Source: Methylomonas sp. AM2-LC (GTDB lineage: Bacteria; Pseudomonadota; Gammaproteobacteria; Methylococcales; Methylomonadaceae). Taken from it: DNA of 64,000 nucleotides. Shown here one piece after another: positions 38,379-47,287 of the stretch (its first letter is position 1; each line of letters opens with the position of its first letter). The notes beneath the pieces are model-generated. The model had not been told where the DNA came from, did no database searches, and saw nothing but the letters and a program-made list of their open reading frames with translations. Where the stretch lies: the NCBI RefSeq assembly GCF_039904985.1, contig NZ_CP157005.1, positions 1,860,001 through 1,924,000 of the forward strand. Direction: 5' to 3'. A program made the position numbers and the translations under genes.

Positions 38379-40283
38379 TTAACTAAGAGCCAGACTTCCA
38401 GGTTTAGACTCTGAAGGTTCTTCAGTACTATCTCCATCTACCAGTTCTATTTCACTACTGGTCGATTCGATTATTTCTTCAGGTGGATCCAGTTTTTGTC
38501 CTTGCATTAACAGATCAATCTGATATTTATCGATGGTTTCCCATTCCAACAGTGCATGAGCCATATTATGCAAAATCTCGATATTATCTTTGAGTATGGT
38601 TTCTGCACGCTGATAATTGCTGTCTATCACATGACGGATTTCTTCATCTATCATATTCGACATCTGTTCTGACATAGGTTTGGCTTGTGGCCCCATATAG
38701 CCGCCTTCATTATCGCCATAATCCATAGGTCCCAATCGATCAGACAAGCCCCATTTGGTGACCATATTGCGTGCCAATTGCGTAGCGCGCATGATGTCGT
38801 TGGATGCCCCAGTGGTCACTTTGTTTTTGCCATAGATCAGCGCTTCGGCTACCCGGCCACCAAACAGACTGGAAATTTGGCCTTCCAGTTTGTCTTTATT
38901 AGCACTGTACTGGTCACGCTCCGGCAGGAACATGGTAATACCCAAGGCACCACCACGCGGCATGATGCTGACTTTATACACCGGGTCGTGTTCGGGAACA
39001 TTTCGACCCACAATAGCGTGACCGGCTTCGTGGTAGGCGGTCATTAATAAATCTTCACGACTCATGACCATGGTGCGTTTTTCTGCACCCATAATCATTT
39101 TGTCGCGGGCTTTATCCAAATCGTGCATGGTTACTACGCGCTGATTTTTGCGGGCGGCAAACAAAGCGCCTTCGTTGATCAGATTAGCCAGTTCCGCACC
39201 GGAAAAGCCCGGTGTGCCACGTGCCAAGTCGTTAATATTCACATCGTCGGCCAGTGGCACTTTATCGCCATGCACTTTCAGTATTTGTTCACGACCTTTA
39301 ATGTCGGGTAATCCCACTTGTACCTGCCGATCAAAACGGCCTGGGCGTAGTAAGGCTTTGTCCAGTACATCGGCTCGGTTGGTGGCGGCAATAACAATAA
39401 TGCCTTCGTTACCGCTAAAGCCGTCCATCTCCACAAGTAACTGATTCAGAGTTTGTTCGCGTTCGTCGTTTCCGCCACCCATACCACTGGCGCCACGTTG
39501 CCGACCCACGGCATCAATTTCATCGATAAAAATAATGCACGGTGCGCGTTTTTTGGCTTGTTCAAACATATCCCGCACCCGCGAGGCACCCACACCGACA
39601 AACATTTCCACAAAATCCGAGCCGGAGATTGAAAAGAATGGTACCCCCGCTTCACCCGCTATAGCACGAGCCAGCAAAGTTTTACCGGTACCGGGAGGCC
39701 CCACCATTAACACGCCGCGTGGAATTTTGCCGCCCAATACTTCATATTTACCGGGATCTTTCAGGAAATCGACCATTTCGACGACATCTTGTTTGGCCTC
39801 TTCCACACCAGCTACATCTTTGAAACGCACTTTAACCTGATCTTCGGCCATGAGTTTGGCGCGGCTTTTTCCAAAGCTGTTTTGGCCGCCCGCACCCATC
39901 ATTGTTTGTTTGCGCATGAAATAAACGGTCACTCCAATCAACAACAGCATGGGTGCCCAGTTAATCAAAACTTGCATTAAAAACGAAGGTTCTTGTGGAC
40001 GTTCGACCTTGATTTTTACCCCATATTCCAGCAACTCATCAATCATGCGCGGATCATTGGGATTATAAGTAGTAAAGTGTTCTCCACTTTGTCTACGACC
40101 ATCTACGTTGTTACCATCAATAACCACTTCTGATACCGCATGGCTGCGAACATCAGCTATAAAATCAGAGTAATTAACTGAATTGGGTTCTTCGTAATGT
40201 GTTTGGTTACGATTGATCACTAAATTAAACAACACCGTGCCAATGGCGGTAAGGATAATGATACGAATAATAGGTTTAAGCAT
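38379..40283 (-). CDS. ftsH: ATP-dependent zinc metalloprotease FtsH
   Basis: Inner-membrane AAA+ protease of 634 residues. Two membrane helices (about 5-22 and 107-125) flank a periplasmic domain. Walker A GPPGTGKT, Walker [16 protein letters not shown] and zinc motif HEAGH follow. It degrades unassembled membrane proteins and short-lived regulators. It is last in the leftward order sigma factor, hflK, hflC, ftsH; a 105-bp gap before it holds a GC-rich hairpin (GGTGTC/GACACC). Confidence 0.96.
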   Translation of the reverse strand: MLKPIIRIIILTAIGTVLFNLVINRNQTHYEEPNSVNYSDFIADVRSHAVSEVVIDGNNVDGRRQSGEHFTTYNPNDPRMIDELLEYGVKIKVERPQEPSFLMQVLINWAPMLLLIGVTVYFMRKQTMMGAGGQNSFGKSRAKLMAEDQVKVRFKDVAGVEEAKQDVVEMVDFLKDPGKYEVLGGKIPRGVLMVGPPGTGKTLLARAIAGEAGVPFFSISGSDFVEMFVGVGASRVRDMFEQAKKRAPCIIFIDEIDAVGRQRGASGMGGGNDEREQTLNQLLVEMDGFSGNEGIIVIAATNRADVLDKALLRPGRFDRQVQVGLPDIKGREQILKVHGDKVPLADDVNINDLARGTPGFSGAELANLINEGALFAARKNQRVVTMHDLDKARDKMIMGAEKRTMVMSREDLLMTAYHEAGHAIVGRNVPEHDPVYKVSIMPRGGALGITMFLPERDQYSANKDKLEGQISSLFGGRVAEALIYGKNKVTTGASNDIMRATQLARNMVTKWGLSDRLGPMDYGDNEGGYMGPQAKPMSEQMSNMIDEEIRHVIDSNYQRAETILKDNIEILHNMAHALLEWETIDKYQIDLLMQGQKLDPPEEIIESTSSEIELVDGDSTEEPSESKPGSLALS

Positions 40284-40388
40284 GTTGATAACCTCGACAT
40301 AACTTACAAGGTGAAAGGTGTCAGGTCTTGGCCGACACCCATTATTTTTTACAATTCAGTGTTACAGTTTATATACGCTGAATAGTGA

Positions 40389-41255
40389 CTATTTTTCACT
40401 GTTATAGTATTTAAAAAAGTCCGAATCGGGTTTTAACACCAGGGTATCGTCGGTTTTTTCAAAGGCGGTTTGGTAAGCCAGCAAGCTTCGATAAAACGCA
40501 TAGAACTCAGGGTTTTTTCCGTAGCTTTTCGCATAAATTTCAGCCGATTGCGCATCGCCATGTCCTCGCACATTCTCGGCATCGCGTTGTGCATTGGCAA
40601 GTAACACTTGTCTTTGCTTATCCGCTTCAGCACTGATTAATTCGGCTTGTTCTGCACCTTGCGAACGAAACTCCCGCGCTACCCGTTCACGTTCAGCACG
40701 CATACGTTGAAATACCGAACTGCTCACTTCAGGTGGCAAATCTATACGTTTGATACGAATATCGATCATTTCTATACCAAATTTCTCTGCTACGGGTGAT
40801 AGTTTGTCCATCAGCGTTTTACGCAGTTCGCTACGATCTTCAGAAATGAGCTGTTTAATGGTGCGCAAACCAAATTCACCGCGTATGGCGTCTTTCATGA
40901 TTTGTTCCAGACGCAGATTGGCCTGATATTCATCACCGCCAACCGTGGTATAAAAAAGACCCACATCACCGATTCGCCATTTGGCGAACGAGTCGACAAT
41001 AACATTTTTCTTTTCGGAGGTAAGAAAACGCTCGGACTTGGTGTCCAAGGTCAGTACACGCGCATCAAATGTACTGACTTTATTGATGATGGGGGTCTTA
41101 AAATGGATACCAGGTGCATAGTCAGTGCTGACTAACTTACCTAGTTGAAACACAATGGCTTTTTCGTTTTGTTGCACATAAAAAACCGATAAGTAACCTA
41201 GAATCAGCACGCCGAGACTGATGGGTAATAGCAGATATAAATTTTTAGTGTTCAT
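40389..41255 (-). CDS. hflC: HflC, SPFH-domain modulator of FtsH
   Basis: Protein of 288 residues with an N-terminal membrane anchor (about 7-25), an SPFH/prohibitin domain (ALNEKAIV-type VFQLGKLVSTDYAPGIHFK) and a C-terminal helix with RERVAREFRSQGAEQAE. It forms the periplasmic cage with HflK around FtsH. It overlaps hflK by 4 bp (ATGA) and lies 105 bp before ftsH. Confidence 0.95.
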   Translation of the reverse strand: MNTKNLYLLLPISLGVLILGYLSVFYVQQNEKAIVFQLGKLVSTDYAPGIHFKTPIINKVSTFDARVLTLDTKSERFLTSEKKNVIVDSFAKWRIGDVGLFYTTVGGDEYQANLRLEQIMKDAIRGEFGLRTIKQLISEDRSELRKTLMDKLSPVAEKFGIEMIDIRIKRIDLPPEVSSSVFQRMRAERERVAREFRSQGAEQAELISAEADKQRQVLLANAQRDAENVRGHGDAQSAEIYAKSYGKNPEFYAFYRSLLAYQTAFEKTDDTLVLKPDSDFFKYYNSEK

Positions 41256-42418
41256 GGTTTGCTCCGGCTAGGGCGTAATTCATTGTTTACGGGTACTTTA
41301 TGGCTATGATTTTTATCGTCGCTAATCGCGTCGCTGTTTTGTTCAGAAGCAGCAGCTTGTACCGGGTTAGTTCCCCTGTGATGACCTTCAGTAGCCAAAG
41401 GCATGTAAAATTGCGGTGCGTTACGTTCCGATTCCAACATGATTTTGTTGGCACCACTGTATAGCTTTTCTTTAGCTTCCAAATACAAACGTTTACGGGT
41501 AATAGCCGGATTTTTTTCGTATTCCACTAATAACTGCTCAAAGCGCTCCGTTTCGCCAGTTGCCTTGGCAATTTTTTCCATTTGGTAAGCATCGGCTTCT
41601 TGAAGTAATCGTGCCGAAGCGCCACGGGCTTTAGGAATAATTTCGTTGCTATAGGCTTCGGCTTCGTTAATCAGGCGTTGTTTATCTTCGCGGGCACGAA
41701 TAGCATCTTCAAAACTACCTTGTACTTCTTCGGGTGGTTGCGCATCTTGCAAATTAACACTGGCGATGGTGATACCAGCATGATAGGCATCCATTGCACT
41801 TTGAATGTCGCGTTTGATTTCGGCCACAATTTCGCTACGTCCTTCAGTCAGCACGTAGTCCATATCGCTTTTGCCTATCACCGCCCGTTCCACACTTTCA
41901 GTCAATTGTTTCAGGGTGCCTTCGCTATCTTTGACATTAAAAAAATAGTCTTTAGCGTTATTGATCTGATACTGTACTGCCAGGCGCACATTAATAATGT
42001 TTTCATCCCGCGTCAGCATTAACGATTCTTGTGGAATAGTCGCTGCTTTGGCAAAACGACCTGTATCGCGATAGCCAACTTCGATGAAGCGCTGCTGCTC
42101 GACATTTACGATTTTAACGCTTTCTATCGGCAAAGGTAGGTGCCAGTTTAAACCTGGCAGCGTGGTTTCGCTGTAGGCACCAAAGCGAGTGACGACACCG
42201 CGATTACCTTGATCAACGATATAGCAACCGCTACTTAACCATATAAAAGTTAAGGCGCCACCCAAAACCGGACCCATTTTCTGTAAGGCAAAATAATGTT
42301 TGTGCCCTTGATAAAAATCACTACCTAATTGACTGATACGCTGCCAATGTTTGTCGAACTCGGCTTTCCAGTCGGGTGGTGGGGTAGGTTTACTAGCGTT
42401 TTGGTTTTCTGTTGACAT
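41252..42418 (-). CDS. hflK: HflK, SPFH-domain modulator of FtsH
   Basis: Protein of 388 residues: a cytoplasmic N-terminus, a membrane helix (about 55-72), an SPFH domain (GNRGVVTRFGAYSETTLPGLNWHLP), a coiled helix rich in Glu/Ala, and a charged tail. ATG 42418 has GAGGAG at a good distance; GTG 42424 would add two residues. It begins 39 bp after the sigma gene stop in the same direction, so readthrough from the sigma promoter is likely. Confidence 0.94.
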   Translation of the reverse strand: MSTENQNASKPTPPPDWKAEFDKHWQRISQLGSDFYQGHKHYFALQKMGPVLGGALTFIWLSSGCYIVDQGNRGVVTRFGAYSETTLPGLNWHLPLPIESVKIVNVEQQRFIEVGYRDTGRFAKAATIPQESLMLTRDENIINVRLAVQYQINNAKDYFFNVKDSEGTLKQLTESVERAVIGKSDMDYVLTEGRSEIVAEIKRDIQSAMDAYHAGITIASVNLQDAQPPEEVQGSFEDAIRAREDKQRLINEAEAYSNEIIPKARGASARLLQEADAYQMEKIAKATGETERFEQLLVEYEKNPAITRKRLYLEAKEKLYSGANKIMLESERNAPQFYMPLATEGHHRGTNPVQAAASEQNSDAISDDKNHSHKVPVNNELRPSRSKP

Positions 42419-42457
42419 TGTCACTCCTCGTGTAGTTGAGTTTAGCGCCGTGCTTTC

Positions 42458-43741
42458 TTAATGATCGTTTGTTTCAAGGAAAGGCATCAGTTCACACCCA
42501 AACTGTTGTTTTAGTTTTTTTAATGCTTGGTTTTGTATTTGCCTAACCCGTTCTCTAGTAACATTTAGTTGATCTGCGATTGCTTGTAAAGTCATTTCTG
42601 ATTGATTTTGCAAGCCAAATCGCATATTTAAAATGTTAGCTTCATTTTCAGGCAAACTGGCAACACTATTGACCAAGTATTTTGCTAGGTTATCATCAAT
42701 AAGTTCATTTAAAGGCGATGGAAATTGATGTTGTTGCATACTGTCCATCAAAGTATGGTCGTCATCACTTTCTTCGGATAAAGACGCATCCAGAGAATGA
42801 GTGGCTTGGTAATAGCTACTGACAATTTTAATTTCGTCATCGCTTAGATTACATTGCGCATGTAATTGGTGAAAAGTGGGCCAGCGTTGGTTTTCCAAAT
42901 AATAATTACGCATGATTTCAAACAATGCAGAGGCTTTTTCTGCCAACGCTACCGGTAAACGAACTACTTTTTCTTGTTTAACTATTAGACGGCTGATGGC
43001 TTGTTTAATCCAGAATATAGCGTAGGTTGAAAAACAGATTCCCCGCTCTGCATCGAAACGATCAACCGCCCTAATCAGGCCAATGCTGCCTTCTTGCATT
43101 AAGTCATCAAAACTTAGATTAATGGTTTTGTGCTTGTGTGCCACAAATGCCACCAGTCCAGTATTGTTGACTATCATTTTCTGTCTGGTGTTTTGAAGTT
43201 GACGACGTGCTTTGCGTAACTCTTGACGGTAGCTCAACTCCAGATTTGCAACTGTTTCCGCCTGTTCTGCTAGACGGATCAGTACGGCAGGAAATATATG
43301 CAGATTACTTTCTTTTAATTCTGTGTCAGTAACAAAATTTTCATTTTTTTTGTTTACAGTCACAGATTCATTTGTTACAAGTTGTACAAGAAAAGGGTTT
43401 TGTACAACTTTGTTACTTTGGTTTTTGCCATTCCCTGTCAGAGAATAGTCAACACCTTCGGTAAAGGATTGCTCAAATTCAGTGGTGATTAATTGAAAAG
43501 TTTCAGGATGCTTAAACAATATATTAAGTAATTTTTTCCTGCACTGTTCCATCTCCTGAGCCAGAGATTGAGACGATAAAGCCGCGTCAGACGCAGGTGG
43601 TATCGGGTTTGGGATGACAAAACTTGGCTGAAGAAGATCAATGGATGTTTCGCTATCAACGAGATGGGTATCTGTCGATAAATCACCCGAATCTGGTTGA
43701 GCCAGAGTGTCGCTTAGTGAATAGTAGTCTCGTAGTGCCAT
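42458..43741 (-). CDS. Sigma-70 family factor (RpoD/RpoS-like, non-ECF)
   Basis: Protein of 427 residues from ATG 43741 (the frame extends 18 codons further to an unconvincing start). A poorly conserved region of about 170 residues comes first. Then follow region 2 (LSFDDLMQEGSIGLIRAVDRF, FSTYAIFWIKQAISR), region 3, and the region 4 helix-turn-helix TLQAIADQLNVTRERVRQIQ. It is not ECF and lacks the length of RpoD, so it is a group 2 type alternative sigma. It shares a 90-bp divergent promoter region with the CarH-like gene and leads into hflK-hflC-ftsH. Two TTGTACAA palindromes lie inside its coding sequence. Confidence 0.87.
   Translation of the reverse strand: MALRDYYSLSDTLAQPDSGDLSTDTHLVDSETSIDLLQPSFVIPNPIPPASDAALSSQSLAQEMEQCRKKLLNILFKHPETFQLITTEFEQSFTEGVDYSLTGNGKNQSNKVVQNPFLVQLVTNESVTVNKKNENFVTDTELKESNLHIFPAVLIRLAEQAETVANLELSYRQELRKARRQLQNTRQKMIVNNTGLVAFVAHKHKTINLSFDDLMQEGSIGLIRAVDRFDAERGICFSTYAIFWIKQAISRLIVKQEKVVRLPVALAEKASALFEIMRNYYLENQRWPTFHQLHAQCNLSDDEIKIVSSYYQATHSLDASLSEESDDDHTLMDSMQQHQFPSPLNELIDDNLAKYLVNSVASLPENEANILNMRFGLQNQSEMTLQAIADQLNVTRERVRQIQNQALKKLKQQFGCELMPFLETNDH
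43382..43407. promoter_or_regulatory. Paired TTGTACAA palindromes inside the sigma gene
   Basis: Two exact copies of the 8-bp palindrome, 43382-43389 and 43400-43407, 18 bp centre to centre. TTGTTACAA-type half sites flank them (43373-43380 and 43410-43415). The same palindrome is in the divergent promoter (43788) and again at 45523 in the radical SAM gene. Candidate operator cluster. Confidence 0.45.
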
Positions 43742-43767
43742 TTCAGTTCTCGGCAAGTAAGAATAAG

Positions 43768-43819
43768 TTGGAACAAAAGTTAACTTATTGTACAATGTTT
43801 GTCAAATAAAATATTAAAC
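43768..43819. promoter_or_regulatory. Face-to-face promoters of carH-like and sigma genes
   Basis: Plus strand (towards the MerR gene): TTGGAA at 43768-43773, 17 bp, TACAAT at 43791-43796. Minus strand (towards the sigma gene): a perfect TTGACA (complement of 43798-43803), 17 bp, then TAACTT (complement of 43775-43780). The palindrome TTGTACAA at 43788-43795 sits in both promoters, so one bound regulator could block both. Confidence 0.6.
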
Positions 43820-43831
43820 AAAACATAAACA

Positions 43832-44740
43832 ATGTATTCCATCAAAGCAATTTCATCTTTGACAGGTTTAGGTGCTGAAACACTTCGTGCCTGGGAGCGT
43901 CGTTACGGTACTGTGGCACCGAAACGAGACGAAGGCGGGCGCAGATATTACTCCCAGCTTGATTTAGAGCACCTTATGTTGCTGGCAAATTTAAGTCGGC
44001 AAGGTCATTCCATTGGTAAGCTAACTGGTTTGTCTATTTCAGAGCTGCAAAAGTTGCAACAGGTGAATAAAAAAACCCAGGAAAACTATCAGGAATTCAT
44101 TGAACAGATTGGCACAGCTCTTTCAGAATACAGATTCAATCAGTGCGAACAAATGTTGAAGCGAGCTTTAATGGCAAAAGAACCACTGCCTTATCTAAGA
44201 GATGTGCTGATACCGGCATTGATTCATGTAGGCGATTTGTGGCATGAACAAAAGATAAGTATTGCTCAAGAGCATATGTTTTCTGCTTGTGTAAAACGTA
44301 TACTTTTGGGTATGGTCAATAGCTTGCAGAGTTTGTCTGGAAATCGACCCGCTATGATGTTTGCCACACCGAGTGGTGAACCTCACGAATTTGGCGTTTT
44401 AATGTGTTGTCTGCTTGCAGCCGAACAGGATTTTGATTGTTACTATCTGGGCGCAAATGTACCCGCAGATGATTTGTTGCTGGCGGCAAAAAAATTGCAG
44501 ATTGAAGTTTTAGTGTTGGGATTGACCAAAAGCCCCACTGATCCAGAAACACTGATTGAGCTTAATAAACTTGCCGCAGCGAGTGCAAACAACAATGCTG
44601 TTATTTGGCTGGGTGGTTCAGCTTTAAATCAGTTATATAGCGAATCCCCAGGCTCTGTAGAACAGTGTGAACTTATAGCTGATATTGACGATTTTTATGC
44701 CAAAGCTAAACAATGGCGCTACAAGGAGCGTGAGCGTTAA
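43832..44740 (+). CDS. CarH/LitR-type B12-dependent MerR photoreceptor
   Basis: Protein of 302 residues. An N-terminal MerR helix-turn-helix (about 1-75, ETLRAWERRYG, the family signature) is followed by the helical domain and a Rossmann-type cobalamin domain. Residues that define the light-sensing CarH branch are present: Wx9EH (Trp137, Glu147, His148), His138 next to the Trp, and the B12 motif ExHxxG (Glu183, His185, Gly188), where His185 would be the lower axial ligand. In characterised members adenosylcobalamin holds a DNA-binding tetramer in the dark and light breaks it. Divergent from the sigma gene; overlaps ogt by 35 bp at its 3' end. Confidence 0.9.
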   Translation: MYSIKAISSLTGLGAETLRAWERRYGTVAPKRDEGGRRYYSQLDLEHLMLLANLSRQGHSIGKLTGLSISELQKLQQVNKKTQENYQEFIEQIGTALSEYRFNQCEQMLKRALMAKEPLPYLRDVLIPALIHVGDLWHEQKISIAQEHMFSACVKRILLGMVNSLQSLSGNRPAMMFATPSGEPHEFGVLMCCLLAAEQDFDCYYLGANVPADDLLLAAKKLQIEVLVLGLTKSPTDPETLIELNKLAAASANNNAVIWLGGSALNQLYSESPGSVEQCELIADIDDFYAKAKQWRYKERER

Positions 44741-45302
44741 TCAGGTTACTTGTCATGGAGTTAACCCCAACGGCCTCGCTTTCTCTGCGCAGTAATTCTT
44801 GCTTACGCTTCAGGCCCCAGCGGTAGCCAGCCAAATTGCCATTTGCCCGTACCACGCGATGGCAGGGTATGGCTATGGCCAAACGATTGTTTGCACACGC
44901 ATTTGCTACTGCTCGCACTGCTTTAGGCTTACCTACGCGATTAGCAACCTCTGTATAGCTAAGATATTCGCCTAACGGAATTTTTAATAAAACTTGCCAC
45001 ACCTGCTCTTGAAAAAGTGTGCCTTGCATGTCTAGGGTTAGGTTTAGGCCAATGCTGGGTGTGCTAATATAGTTAAGTAATTGATCCAGTTCCTGCTGAC
45101 AGCTTTGTTGGTCCAAAATGAGGGTGGTTTTCGGAACTAGTTCTATTAAAGCCTGGGGTAGTTCTTCGTTATGGTCGGCAAGGCAAATAGCACAAACACC
45201 CACTGCTGATTTGGCTACTAATAGCTTACCTAAAAAACAATCGGCCATTGCGTAATGAATTATTTGGCTGGCTAATAGTGCATTGTTTTTGTTTGTCATC
45301 AT
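44706..45302 (-). CDS. ogt: Methylated-DNA--protein-cysteine methyltransferase (Ogt/Ada C-domain type)
   Basis: Protein of 198 residues with an N-terminal RNase H-like fold and the C-terminal methyltransferase domain: FQEQVWQVLLKIPLGE, AVRAVANACANNRLAI, active site IPCHRVVRANG with the methyl-accepting Cys, then LAGYRWGLKRK. It repairs O6-methylguanine in a one-use reaction. The stop lies 35 bp inside the convergent CarH-like gene. Confidence 0.93.
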   Translation of the reverse strand: MMTNKNNALLASQIIHYAMADCFLGKLLVAKSAVGVCAICLADHNEELPQALIELVPKTTLILDQQSCQQELDQLLNYISTPSIGLNLTLDMQGTLFQEQVWQVLLKIPLGEYLSYTEVANRVGKPKAVRAVANACANNRLAIAIPCHRVVRANGNLAGYRWGLKRKQELLRRESEAVGVNSMTSNLINAHAPCSAIV

Positions 45303-45344
45303 CTATCGGACCCGGTCGATGGTTGGTGTTTTCATGTGCTTGAC

Positions 45345-46421
45345 TCAATCAAAAAATTCAAAACGCATCTGTTGAGTATTGGTATCCGGTTTACGAAATA
45401 GATCGGTACGTAATGCAGGCATTGATTTCTCTATTGCCAGACGTTTACAAATGAGTCTGAATCGTTGTGCCAGTAAATTTGCGTAGGCACCGGTTCCTTG
45501 AAAGCGTTGCTCAAAGTTGGCATTGTACAACTTGCCCTCGCGAGTTTCTTTAATTAAATTGAGTACATGTTTGGCTTTTAATGGGTAGTGTTGCTGCAAC
45601 CATTCGCTAAATAATTCAGCCACTTCCAGTGGCAAACGCAGCAAGATGTATTCAACACTCATGGCTCCAGCAGCTTGTGCTGCTGTTACCAGATTTTCAA
45701 GTTCATGATCGTTTAAACCTGGAATTATCGGTGCTACCAGTACGCCAGTATTGATGCCTGCTTCGCGTAATTTGTTTAGCGTTTCCAAACGTCGTTGCGG
45801 AGTCGCTGCGCGTGGTTCCATGCTTCTTGCCAGTTGTCTGTCCAGTGTGGTGATGGAGAGATAAACAGATACCAAGCCTTGTGCAGACAGGGTAGACAGG
45901 ATGTCGATATCCCTTTCAATAAGCGAAGACTTTGTCACTATGCTTAAAGGATGACGTGTTTCGGCTAATATTTCCAGAATTTGCCGCATCAGTTTGTGCT
46001 GACGTTCCAGTGGTTGATAAGGATCTGTATTGCTGCCTAAAGCTAGAGGGGCGCACTGATAATTGCGTTTGGCTAATTCTTGTCTTAATAGTTGCGCTGC
46101 ATTGGGTTTGATCAGGATGCGACTTTCAAAGTCCAGGCCGGGTGACAAACCCAGATAAGCATGCGATGGCCTGGCGTAACAATAAACGCAACCATGTTCA
46201 CAACCGCGATAGGGGTTAATCGAGCGGTCAAAAGGAAGATCTGGCGAGTCGTTGTAGCTAATTAAGCTACGACTAGTATCGATGATGATTTCGGTATGCA
46301 GTGCTGGTAATTCTGCATCCAGGCTGCTCCAGCCGTCATCAATGGCGGTGGTGCTGGATTTTTCATAGCGTCCGGCACTATTACTGATACTGCCACGGCC
46401 TTTATGTATGATATTTTTCAT
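45345..46421 (-). CDS. PA0069-family radical SAM protein
   Basis: Protein of 358 residues. The iron-sulfur motif CEHGCVYC lies near 75 within NPYRGCEHGCVYCYARPSHA. LGSNTDPYQPLE and the TKSSLIERD region mark the PA0069/SplB-like group. These resemble spore photoproduct lyase but their substrate is not known. It lies 43 bp before ogt on the same strand, so cotranscription is likely. A TTGTACAA palindrome occurs inside it at 45523. Confidence 0.88.
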   Translation of the reverse strand: MKNIIHKGRGSISNSAGRYEKSSTTAIDDGWSSLDAELPALHTEIIIDTSRSLISYNDSPDLPFDRSINPYRGCEHGCVYCYARPSHAYLGLSPGLDFESRILIKPNAAQLLRQELAKRNYQCAPLALGSNTDPYQPLERQHKLMRQILEILAETRHPLSIVTKSSLIERDIDILSTLSAQGLVSVYLSITTLDRQLARSMEPRAATPQRRLETLNKLREAGINTGVLVAPIIPGLNDHELENLVTAAQAAGAMSVEYILLRLPLEVAELFSEWLQQHYPLKAKHVLNLIKETREGKLYNANFEQRFQGTGAYANLLAQRFRLICKRLAIEKSMPALRTDLFRKPDTNTQQMRFEFFD

Positions 46422-46970
46422 GCTGCAATTATGATCAGTTTGTTCGTAACCTGTCTATAGTCAAAATGATAAGTAGATTTACTGATTGTTTTTGCTTCAG
46501 GTGTAGGTAGACTATTTGCATTATTTTTGAACTCTGTGTTCGAATCGCCGTCACAGTTTAAACAGTCAGTGTTTAGGGGTTAGTGTTGTTTAACGCTAAT
46601 GTAATTAGAGCCATAATAGAATTTATCCTTAATAATATTGTTGTTTTTTAGGGTGGATATAAGCTTGAGCATAATATAAATATTTTTTGTGACGCAACTA
46701 TCAAAATTCCAGAGTCAATTTAATATTTTTTTTATTTTTTGAATTACTTCTTAGAAATTAAATAATTTTTATAATAGAGTCAACAAACAACATTCAAGTT
46801 CGTTTGGGTTAGAAACGGTATTGGTGATCGGTATTATATTTTTATAGCTTGTCTAAGATGATGCTTTGTTATAGCTATTTAGCATAAATCATGTCTTTCA
46901 TTTGATTGCCAGAGTTTCATCTGTTGAATTATGATGTTTTATGTGACGTTAAGCTTGACGAGGTGTCATT
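46422..46970. other. AT-rich intergenic region
   Basis: About 550 bp, strongly AT-rich in the middle (46670-46780), with no supportable gene. It must hold the promoters for the divergent radical SAM and DUF6316-like genes. GAGGTG lies about 6 bp before ATG 46971. No clear repeat or RNA structure was found. Confidence 0.55.
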
Positions 46971-47237
46971 ATGGTAGAGTACGAGAGAGTATTTTCTGAA
47001 AATTGCTTACCAGCAGGTGATGTGAAATGGTATTTTGAGGCGAGAGAAGGCGATTGTGGTCCTTACGAAACAAAATGTCAGGCCATGGCAATGTTGGATG
47101 CGTTTATTAATGAATGTATCAGCAAAAAAAATACTGGGGGGCGAGCGCCTGACGCAAAGCCTTGTTTAGAGGTAATGCCCAATAATAAAACACGTTTTAT
47201 TTATCCGTTTCCAAACGAGTTGTCCTTAAGTTCTTAA
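46971..47237 (+). CDS. DUF6316-like small protein, copy 2
   Basis: Protein of 88 residues that shares with 19863-20138 the W-Y/F-F, R-E-G, C/M-G-P-Y, F-I and N-T-G-G-R positions, but with low overall identity. Good ribosome site (GAGGTG). Solitary gene between the AT-rich region and the methanopterin island. Function unknown. Confidence 0.72.
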   Translation: MVEYERVFSENCLPAGDVKWYFEAREGDCGPYETKCQAMAMLDAFINECISKKNTGGRAPDAKPCLEVMPNNKTRFIYPFPNELSLSS

Positions 47238-47287
47238 CCGCTATCCTTAGAGTTTGGTACTTGGTGTAAACTTTGCGGGTTTTTTAT

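Noticed and set aside
40300..40350. A terminator between hflC and ftsH
   Set aside because: The GGTGTC/GACACC hairpin has no T-run on the leftward strand, so it is not a convincing intrinsic terminator for hflC.
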